Below, piece by piece: positions 1-5,111 of a DNA stretch of 9,075 bases (position 1 is the first letter of the stretch; each line of letters opens with the position of its first letter). The DNA comes from JAZDKP01 sp043802925. Its GTDB lineage: Bacteria > Fibrobacterota > OXYB2-FULL-49-7 > JAEUSG01. The DNA is taken from positions 1-9,075 of the forward strand of contig JAZDKP010000232.1 in the NCBI GenBank assembly GCA_043802925.1. Direction: 5' to 3'. A model generated the notes under the pieces. That model was not told where the DNA came from and did no database searches. It was given only the letters and a program-made list of their open reading frames with translations. The translations under genes and the position numbers were made by a program.

Positions 1-80
1 TCCAGAACAGCTTGGACGGCTTTGCGACGAATGTCCACCTGGGCGGTGGCAGGGAGAGAGCGGAAGTCTTGTGTCCTCAC
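1..80 (-). CDS. IS630-like transposase, N-terminal fragment (runs off left edge)
   Basis: Reading the minus strand from a GTG at 80-78 gives an open frame to the window edge, about 26 codons. It contains the stretch AQVDIRRKAVQAVL preceded by RSLP. This is the look of the first helix of the helix-turn-helix domain that opens many IS630-family transposases (pattern: LSPEAQ...LR.RAV.AV..G), which bind the element's terminal repeats and cut at TA dinucleotides. The catalytic DDE domain would lie outside the window. The GTG start is chosen because the same frame hits a stop (TAA, 101-99) a few codons upstream and has no ATG; no strong Shine-Dalgarno is visible. The family call rests on a short segment recognised by eye, so another HTH transposase or a decayed copy is possible. 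Confidence 0.6.
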   Translation of the reverse strand, partial: MRTQDFRSLPATAQVDIRRKAVQAVL

Positions 81-83
81 ACA

Positions 84-89
84 TATAAT
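84..89 (+). promoter_or_regulatory. Possible outward -10 box (TATAAT) in IS end
   Basis: A perfect TATAAT hexamer faces the kinase fragment and the downstream operon. No acceptable -35 hexamer is seen 16-18 bases upstream, and the region is AT-rich, so the match may be chance. If active, it would be an IS-borne outward promoter driving the receiver gene and possibly the chemosensory operon. Confidence 0.18.
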
Positions 90-94
90 ATAGG

Positions 95-121
95 ATAGTT
101 ACGAGGCGTTATGGTAACTAT
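95..121. repeat. Perfect 8-base inverted repeat with 11-base loop
   Basis: ATAGTTAC (95-102) is the exact reverse complement of GTAACTAT (114-121), separated by an 11-base spacer (103-113). It sits between the transposase start and the kinase homology. It could be a protein-binding site in the IS end (transposase or autoregulation) or a hairpin. There is no T-tract after it, so it is not a typical Rho-independent terminator. Confidence 0.5.
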
Positions 122-151
122 ATATTGCACTGATTAGTAAATGAGATTTCA

Positions 152-586
152 ATGCTGACCGCGGATATGGTCAGTAAAAAGAAACTTCAGATGTTGCTTG
201 AAATATCCGAGGATCTGCCGGATATTGAGGCGGATGAGCTCAAGGTAAAAGAGATAATTTACAACCTGCTTTCAAACGCAGTCAAATTCAACCCGGATGG
301 CGGTAACATTGGCATGCGGGCAAAGAAAGCCGGTCCAAATATAGAGATAGAGGTCTGGGATACGGGAATCGGTATTGCGCTTGAAAACATGGATAAAATA
401 TTTGAAGGTTTCTTCCGTGTCGACACCCCCTATTCCCGGGTAACGGAGGGGACGGGGCTGGGTTTACCGCTCTCAAAAAAACTCGTTGAACTGCATAACG
501 GAAAGTTTTTTGTAGAATCAGAGGGGCTGAACAAAGGCACCTCGGTAAAGTTCACTTTGCCTATTATATCCAGGAAGGTAGCGTAA
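152..586 (+). CDS. Histidine kinase ATPase domain, 5'-truncated by IS junction
   Basis: The 144-residue product is almost entirely a HATPase_c domain. The N box is EIIYNLLSNAVKF (N38, N42), the G1 box DTGIG begins at D70, the F box FEGFFRV is at 84-90, and the G2 box GTGLGL is at 100-105, so the ATP-binding elements are intact. The dimerisation/phospho-acceptor (HisKA) segment and any sensor are missing. In-frame kinase-like sequence extends upstream of the ATG to codon 134 (LVNEIS), then meets TGA at 131-133 where IS-end DNA begins. There is no good ribosome-binding site before 152. Best read as the surviving 3' part of a larger, possibly hybrid, kinase cut by an IS insertion or an IS-adjacent deletion, hence probably a pseudogene remnant. 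If translated, it could bind ATP but could not autophosphorylate alone. The stop at 584-586 lies one base before the receiver gene, suggesting the two were co-transcribed partners. Confidence 0.8.
   Translation: MLTADMVSKKKLQMLLEISEDLPDIEADELKVKEIIYNLLSNAVKFNPDGGNIGMRAKKAGPNIEIEVWDTGIGIALENMDKIFEGFFRVDTPYSRVTEGTGLGLPLSKKLVELHNGKFFVESEGLNKGTSVKFTLPIISRKVA
572..578 (+). promoter_or_regulatory. Ribosome-binding site of receiver gene (AGGAAGG)
   Basis: A strong Shine-Dalgarno nine bases before the ATG at 588 lies within the last codons of the kinase fragment. It supports the 588 start, and it means the receiver can be translated even if the truncated kinase is not. Confidence 0.6.
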
Positions 587-587
587 G

Positions 588-953
588 ATGAGAAAGAAAG
601 CATTAGTGGTCGATGATAATGATAAGAATCTGTTGTTGGAGAAAGATTTGTTAGAGGTTGCAGGCTTCGAAGTTTTTGTAGCTGAAAATGCTTTAACGGC
701 CATTGCCATTGCCAAAAAAGAAAGACCGGATATTATCATCATGGATGTGCGGCTCCCCGATATGCTGGGTACCGAAGCGGCCAAGATATTACGACAAAAC
801 AAAGAGACGTGCGATATCCCCATTGTTTTTGTAACGGCTTCTGTAATGGCAGAAGGCCGGGAAGCCATCAATGCCATCGATAATGCCGGATTTATAGGCA
901 AGCCGATAAATACGCGTACCTTTGTTGAAATAATCAACAGGTTTATCAAGTGA
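588..953 (+). CDS. Stand-alone receiver-domain response regulator (CheY/DivK-like)
   Basis: The 121-residue protein is one receiver domain with nothing attached. The acidic pair is D9-D10, the phospho-acceptor is D53 in IIIMDVRLPD, the switch residue is T83 in FVTAS, and the conserved lysine is K105 in GKPI; all the residues needed for phosphorylation are present. With no DNA-binding or enzymatic output it must act by protein contact or as a phosphorelay intermediate. The ATG at 588 follows the kinase stop by one base and has AGGAAGG at 572-578, nine bases upstream and inside the kinase gene, so the pair is translationally linked. Its original cognate is probably the truncated kinase just upstream. 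The downstream CheA is an alternative phosphate source, but 51 bases separate it from the che cluster. The protein interacting with it cannot be read from the sequence. Confidence 0.88.
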   Translation: MRKKALVVDDNDKNLLLEKDLLEVAGFEVFVAENALTAIAIAKKERPDIIIMDVRLPDMLGTEAAKILRQNKETCDIPIVFVTASVMAEGREAINAIDNAGFIGKPINTRTFVEIINRFIK

Positions 954-991
954 TTTAACCGGTATGTTAATGTATCACACTAACCGTTAAA
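954..991. repeat. Imperfect inverted repeat between receiver gene and cheW
   Basis: The only gap above 25 bases in the gene array (954-1004) holds TTTAACCGGT (954-963), which pairs with ACCGTTAAA (983-991) if one C is bulged out, leaving a 19-base loop. There is no T-run after it, so a Rho-independent terminator is not supported. It could be an operator or chance. No clear promoter hexamers are seen in this short gap. Confidence 0.25.
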
Positions 992-1004
992 GGTATTACG
1001 GCCC

Positions 1005-1478
1005 ATGTCAGAACCCGCAAAAGACCAAATGCTGGTGTTGTTCATTCTTGATGAGCAATACTACGCTTTGCATCTGTCCGCGGTGGAACGGGTTGTCAGG
1101 GCCCTGGAAATAACACCTTTACCGAAAGCGCCAAAAATCGTGCCCGGTATCATCAATGCGCAGGGCAGGATAATTCCCGTCATTGACGTCCGCCGGCGTT
1201 TTCGCCTGCCCGCGCGTGAAATAAGAACAGACGATCGATTCATCATTGCGAGCACCTCCAGACGGCTCGTTGCGCTGGTGGTTGATTCCGTGGCAGGAGT
1301 CCGCCAGGTTACGGATCGGCAAAGGGTGAACGTGGAGCAATCGTTGCCCTTTGCGGAACATCTTAAAGGAGTCGCCAAGCTTGAAGACAATCTGGTGCTA
1401 ATCTACGACCTCGATCAATTCCTTTCACTGGACGAGATAAAAGGTCTGGATGCCGCCCTGACCGGGGGTCAAGAATGA
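1005..1478 (+). CDS. cheW: CheW-like adaptor protein, first copy (WspB position)
   Basis: CheW couples chemoreceptors to the CheA kinase at the membrane-proximal array. This 157-residue protein is a single CheW domain of normal length. Near residues 38-66 it carries the usual PLPKAP then GIINAQGRIIPVIDVRRRF pattern that forms the core beta-barrel and receptor/CheA contact surface. The C-terminal GVAKLEDNLVLIYDLDQFL strand is the typical end of the fold. AAAGG at 989-993 is a plausible ribosome-binding site, 11 bases before the ATG. The stop overlaps the next start as ATGA (1475-1478), so cheR is translationally coupled. First gene of the core cluster, matching WspB in a Wsp-type operon. It resembles the second CheW (2875-3426) only in fold, so the two are not a recent duplication. 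Confidence 0.93.
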   Translation: MSEPAKDQMLVLFILDEQYYALHLSAVERVVRALEITPLPKAPKIVPGIINAQGRIIPVIDVRRRFRLPAREIRTDDRFIIASTSRRLVALVVDSVAGVRQVTDRQRVNVEQSLPFAEHLKGVAKLEDNLVLIYDLDQFLSLDEIKGLDAALTGGQE

Positions 1479-2878
1479 AACGCACCCTTCCTGACAGCGT
1501 GTTGTCGCAGCTGAGCCAATTAATCACAGCAAAAACCGCCTTGTACTTTGCCCCTGAGCGGTGGGGCGATTTGGAATACAAAGTAGGTTCCGCGGCCAAA
1601 GAATTCGGGTTTACCGGAAAAGATGAATTCATACAATGGGTGTTGTCTTCGCCATTGACCCCCGGTCAGATGGATGTCCTGGCGGGCTATCTGACCATCC
1701 ACGAAACCTATTTCTGGCGCGAACCCCAGGTTTTTGACGCCCTGGTAGCGCACGTCCTGCCCGCGCTTGTCAACGCACGGGAAAGCAGCGGCCGGCGCAT
1801 AAGAATCTGGAGCGCGGGCTGCGCCACAGGCGAGGAACCGTACTCCATTGCAATAGCGCTCCGCAGGGCTAACCCTGCCCTTAAAGATTGGCCTGTCACC
1901 ATTCTGGCCACGGACATCAATACCCGCATTCTGAACAAGGCCAGGGCCGGCGTCTATGGTAAATGGTCGTTTCGTAATGCACCGCCCTGGCTTATAGATG
2001 GTTATTTTCATTGCAAAGATGACGGGAGGTTTGAGATTCTGCCCGAAATCAAAAAAATGGTAACGTTCGCCTGTCTGAATCTTGCGGAAGACCGTTATCC
2101 CTCTCCGTTAATCAACACCCACGACATGGATATCATCTTCTGTCGCAATGTGCTCATGTATTTTGCGCCGGACCGCGTCCAGCAAGTCGGGCAGGGCCTT
2201 TATCGCTCTCTCGTAGAGGGCGGATGGCTGATGGTCGGCGCCAGCGAACTTTCTCAAGCTTATTTTCCGCAATTCGCCTCTGTCCGCTTTCCCGGCGCAA
2301 TGGTGTACCAAAAGAAAACGCAGGGGTTTCCATTGCCGGATGTTTTGCCGTATGAATTGCCGCCAACTTTTCAAGAAACAACGGCACTGCCGCAGGCGGA
2401 ATTTATTGCCACTGTTTTGGAAGAAACCGTACAGGCAACCGGCCTGGAGACACCTGAAAAAACCAGAGAAGAAATATTGCCTTCAAAGGCTCCTTTGATC
2501 AAGGCGCTTGCCGACCAGGGCAAACTAAACGAAGCATTCGCCTTGTGCGAAGAAGTCCTGGCATCCGACAAACTTAATCCCGGATTGCATTTTCTGCGCG
2601 CAATCATTCTTCAGGAACTTAATAAAGTTGACGAAGCTGGTATTTCCTTGAAACGGACGCTTTATCTCGATCCGGATTTCCTTCTGGCGCACTTTGCACT
2701 CGGTAATCTGGGACTGCGGCAAGGCAATGGGCGCGCTGCAAATAAATATTTCGGGAACGTGCTTGCGCTTTTAGAAAAGAACCGGCCCGACGACATCCTC
2801 GCCGAATCCGAGGGGTTGACGGCCGGCAGATTCAGGGAAATTATTCTGGCCACCATGGAAACCGGGGCCTTGGCATGA
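1475..2878 (+). CDS. cheR: CheR methyltransferase with C-terminal TPR region (WspC-type)
   Basis: CheR transfers methyl groups from S-adenosylmethionine to receptor glutamates for adaptation. The N-terminal helical domain ends with TIHETYFWRE (74-83), equivalent to the TxxTxFFR signature. The SAM-binding loop is SAGCATGEEPYS (113-124), with ATDIN at 145-149 (D147 for the ribose) and DIIFCRNVLMYF from D219 (N225). The methyltransferase core ends near residue 280. A variable linker follows, then about 100 residues of helical repeats (roughly 337-440) with tetratricopeptide character, e.g. GKLNEAFALCEEVL and DPDFLLAHFALGNL, and a SEGLTAGRFREII tail. At 467 residues it is far longer than classical CheR (about 280) because of this addition, as in WspC. 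Both ends are ATGA overlaps with cheW genes. A run of G (GGGGG, 1464-1468) six bases before the ATG may serve as ribosome-binding site. Confidence 0.94.
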   Translation: MKRTLPDSVLSQLSQLITAKTALYFAPERWGDLEYKVGSAAKEFGFTGKDEFIQWVLSSPLTPGQMDVLAGYLTIHETYFWREPQVFDALVAHVLPALVNARESSGRRIRIWSAGCATGEEPYSIAIALRRANPALKDWPVTILATDINTRILNKARAGVYGKWSFRNAPPWLIDGYFHCKDDGRFEILPEIKKMVTFACLNLAEDRYPSPLINTHDMDIIFCRNVLMYFAPDRVQQVGQGLYRSLVEGGWLMVGASELSQAYFPQFASVRFPGAMVYQKKTQGFPLPDVLPYELPPTFQETTALPQAEFIATVLEETVQATGLETPEKTREEILPSKAPLIKALADQGKLNEAFALCEEVLASDKLNPGLHFLRAIILQELNKVDEAGISLKRTLYLDPDFLLAHFALGNLGLRQGNGRAANKYFGNVLALLEKNRPDDILAESEGLTAGRFREIILATMETGALA

Positions 2879-3426
2879 GACAGGACCAGATGATGCAAAG
2901 CAAGGACTCTATCCTGAAAGCGCGGGCGCGCGCTTTGGCGAAGGAACCGGAACTCACTGTCGCGGGCCGGTCATTCATTGAAATAATCGAGTTCCGTCTG
3001 GCGTCGGAAACGTATGGGATTGAATCCTCCTTTGTACGCGAAGTTTACCAGCTTAAGGATTTTACGCCGCTGCCGGGAGTGCCGTCATTTGTGTTCGGCA
3101 TCGTCAATGTACACGGGCGGATCCTTTCGGTGGTTGATCTCAAAAAACTTTTCAATCTGCCGGACAAAGGACTGGGCGAGCTCAACAAGGTGATTATCCT
3201 GTATAACGGCCATATGGAATTCGGGATCCTGGCCGATGCTGTTCTCGGGACCCGGTCCGTTCCGTTTGACACGATTCAACCGCCACCGGTAACGGTTACC
3301 GGAATTGGGGCGGAATATTTGAAAGGGATTACGGGGGAACGCACCGTCGTCCTTGACGCGAAAAGGATATTGAATGACGAGAAAATAATTGTGAATGAGT
3401 TTGTCACTGAACATAAAAACAAATAG
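2875..3426 (+). CDS. cheW: CheW-like adaptor protein with N-terminal extension (WspD position)
   Basis: The 183-residue second adaptor has a CheW domain (about residues 33-172) with PLPGVP at 65-70, GIVNVHGRILSVVDLKKLF at 75-93 and the late strand LKGITGERTVVLDAKRIL. A charged N-terminal extension of about 30 residues contains LKARARALAKEPE, a basic helix often seen on the second CheW of ACF/Wsp-type clusters. Its role is not established from sequence. The start is taken at 2875 because it forms an ATGA overlap with cheR. Internal ATGs at 2890 and 2893 would shorten the protein by five or six residues without affecting the domain. Having two different CheWs in one operon suggests distinct contacts, for example receptor linkage versus CheA/CheR linkage; that is inference by analogy with WspB/WspD. 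Confidence 0.92.
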   Translation: MRQDQMMQSKDSILKARARALAKEPELTVAGRSFIEIIEFRLASETYGIESSFVREVYQLKDFTPLPGVPSFVFGIVNVHGRILSVVDLKKLFNLPDKGLGELNKVIILYNGHMEFGILADAVLGTRSVPFDTIQPPPVTVTGIGAEYLKGITGERTVVLDAKRILNDEKIIVNEFVTEHKNK

Positions 3427-3437
3427 TAACCATAAAA

Positions 3438-3443
3438 AAGGGG
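3438..3443 (+). promoter_or_regulatory. Strong ribosome-binding site of receptor gene (AAGGGG)
   Basis: AAGGGG lies six bases before the ATG at 3450, in the 23-base gap after the second cheW. It fixes the receptor start and is a clear independent initiation signal in an operon otherwise dominated by overlapping coupled starts, consistent with receptor being needed in excess. Confidence 0.6.
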
Positions 3444-3449
3444 TGTGAA

Positions 3450-5096
3450 ATGTTTAATAACATGAAAATCGGTTTGCGCCTGGCGCTAAGCTTTTGCCTG
3501 GTAATTGTTTTTATGATTGCAATAATAACCGTCAGTATAAAGGAGATGGCGGTTAATCAGGCTCATCTTGACTATATAGTAAACGTAACTAATGTACGAG
3601 TTCGGCTGGCCAATGATATTATCGGTAACGCCAGAGAAACGGCCATAAACATCAGGACCTTCTTGTTAATGAAATATAGTAATGAGTCAAACGAAAACTC
3701 GCAACGATTGAGAGACGGACTATCCGAAAACAGGAGAATGTACGAAAAGAGCATCACCGAGATCAAAGAATTAATTTTGAAGGATGATATAAAAGGATTT
3801 GATCTGCTCGGCAAAATTGAGGCGTCCGGAGACAGTGCAAGCCAGATACAAGACAAGGTGATTGAGTTGGCTTTGGCGGGTAAGGTACATGATGCAACCG
3901 GAACAATGCTTAGCATAGGTTATCCGACTGTGAAACAATGGATAAAAGACAATCAGGATTTTATCAAGCATAATGAAGAACGTTCGTTGTTTCGCTACAA
4001 TGAGGCAACGAAAGCACAGGAAAATGCACGAACTGCCATGTTTATACTTGGAGCGCTGGCCATAACGCTGGCCATTGCGATAGCCTTTCTTCTTACCTTG
4101 AGTATTACCAGACCTTTAAAGGAATGCGTCCAGGCGGCCAACATGATTGCTTCAAAAGACCTGACCGTAGATATTTCCACATATAAGAAACGTGGGGATG
4201 AAGTAGGCGTACTAATAAAGTCCTTCGGCAAAATGGTCGGGATACTGAGAGAACAGATGCAGGAAATTTTAGAGGGTGTGAATACGCTTACCAGTTCATC
4301 GAGTGAGATCCAGGCTGCCACCACCCAGGTCGCCTCCGGCACCGCTGAAAACGCCTCCGCCATCAGCGAAACCACCACCACGGTGGAGGAAGTGCGGCAG
4401 GCCATGCAACTCTCCTCGCAAAAGGCGAAAAACGTATCGGACAGCGCACAGCGCCTGGAACAGGTCTCCAAATCCGGACAGAAGGCCGTGGAAGAAACAA
4501 AAGCCGGAATGAGCCACATCCGCGAGCAAATGGAGTCCATAGCCCAGACCATTGTCAGGTTGAGCGAACAGGGACAATCCATCGGCGGGATTATCGCCTC
4601 TGTTACCGACATTGCCGATCAGTCAAATCTTCTGGCGGTCAATGCCGCCATCGAAGCCGCCAGGGCAGGGGAACAAGGCAAAGGATTTGCTGTGGTGGCG
4701 CAGGAGATAAAAAGCCTTGCCGAACAGTCTAAACAAGCCACAACGCAGGTGCGCACCATTTTGAATGACGTCCAGAAGGCCACAAGCGCCGCGGTAATGG
4801 CCACCGAGCAGGGACGCAAGGCCGTGGAGGCCGGGGTGAAGCAGTCTGCGCAGGCAGGGGAGGCCATTAGGGTGCTGGCAGAGAGCAGCATAGAGGCGGT
4901 CCAGGCCGCAATGCAAATTGTGGCATCCAACCAGCAGCAGGTCGTGGGAATGAACCAGATAGGAACGGCCATGGAGAACGTCAATCAGGCGGGAGCCGAG
5001 ACCGCTGCGAGTATGAAGCAGGCGGAAACGGCGGCCAGGAATCTGCATGAATTGGGACAAAAGCTCAAGGGACTGGTGGAACAATTCAAAGCGTAA
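3450..5096 (+). CDS. Methyl-accepting chemotaxis receptor, transmembrane (WspA position)
   Basis: Topology of the 548-residue receptor: short cytoplasmic start, membrane helix 1 (about 11-30), a mostly helical periplasmic sensor (31-190) resembling the 4HB_MCP four-helix-bundle class, membrane helix 2 (about 196-218), HAMP (from the P222 region to about 270), then the signalling coiled-coil hairpin. The tip is RAGEQGKGFAVVAQE with R405 and E408, equivalent to Tsr R388/E391. Aligning by eye to Tsr, candidate methylation positions are E307 and E314 on the descending arm and Q524 on the ascending arm. Both arms are 14 residues longer than in Tsr, which points to the 40-heptad class rather than 36H. 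The chain stops about two residues after the last packing position, so there is no flexible tail or NWETF-like CheR tether. The ligand is unknown. The sensor-coding half is visibly more AT-rich than the signalling half (see findings). Confidence 0.94.
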   Translation: MFNNMKIGLRLALSFCLVIVFMIAIITVSIKEMAVNQAHLDYIVNVTNVRVRLANDIIGNARETAINIRTFLLMKYSNESNENSQRLRDGLSENRRMYEKSITEIKELILKDDIKGFDLLGKIEASGDSASQIQDKVIELALAGKVHDATGTMLSIGYPTVKQWIKDNQDFIKHNEERSLFRYNEATKAQENARTAMFILGALAITLAIAIAFLLTLSITRPLKECVQAANMIASKDLTVDISTYKKRGDEVGVLIKSFGKMVGILREQMQEILEGVNTLTSSSSEIQAATTQVASGTAENASAISETTTTVEEVRQAMQLSSQKAKNVSDSAQRLEQVSKSGQKAVEETKAGMSHIREQMESIAQTIVRLSEQGQSIGGIIASVTDIADQSNLLAVNAAIEAARAGEQGKGFAVVAQEIKSLAEQSKQATTQVRTILNDVQKATSAAVMATEQGRKAVEAGVKQSAQAGEAIRVLAESSIEAVQAAMQIVASNQQQVVGMNQIGTAMENVNQAGAETAASMKQAETAARNLHELGQKLKGLVEQFKA

Positions 5097-5111
5097 AGGC
5101 GACGATATACG

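Larger units (their letters stand above)
1..133 (-). mobile_element. End of an IS630-like insertion sequence, partial
   Basis: The transposase start at 80 is followed outward by about 50 bases of AT-rich non-coding DNA (81-133) rich in TA steps. Recognisable histidine-kinase coding sequence then begins abruptly at 134. This is the spacing expected between a transposase start codon and the terminal inverted repeat of a small IS. The exact outer end is not resolved: IS630 elements duplicate only TA, several TAs lie between 119 and 139, and the partner terminus is outside the window. The boundary given is the last base before kinase homology, so it is an upper limit. Confidence 0.5.

Noticed and set aside
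954..991. Rho-independent terminator between the receiver gene and cheW
   Set aside because: The inverted repeat is imperfect, has a 19-base loop and is not followed by a T-run.
4303..4512. Plus-strand frame encoding a Pro/Arg-rich peptide inside the receptor gene
   Set aside because: It lies in another frame of the GC-rich adaptation-helix region; its composition (runs of PPP and RR) is that of a frame shadow.
3995..4984. Long minus-strand open frames (up to 205 codons) opposite the receptor and CheA genes
   Set aside because: They are antisense shadows of coding sequence with strong codon bias; the products are low-complexity Ser/Ala/Cys-rich, with no family resemblance or start signals.
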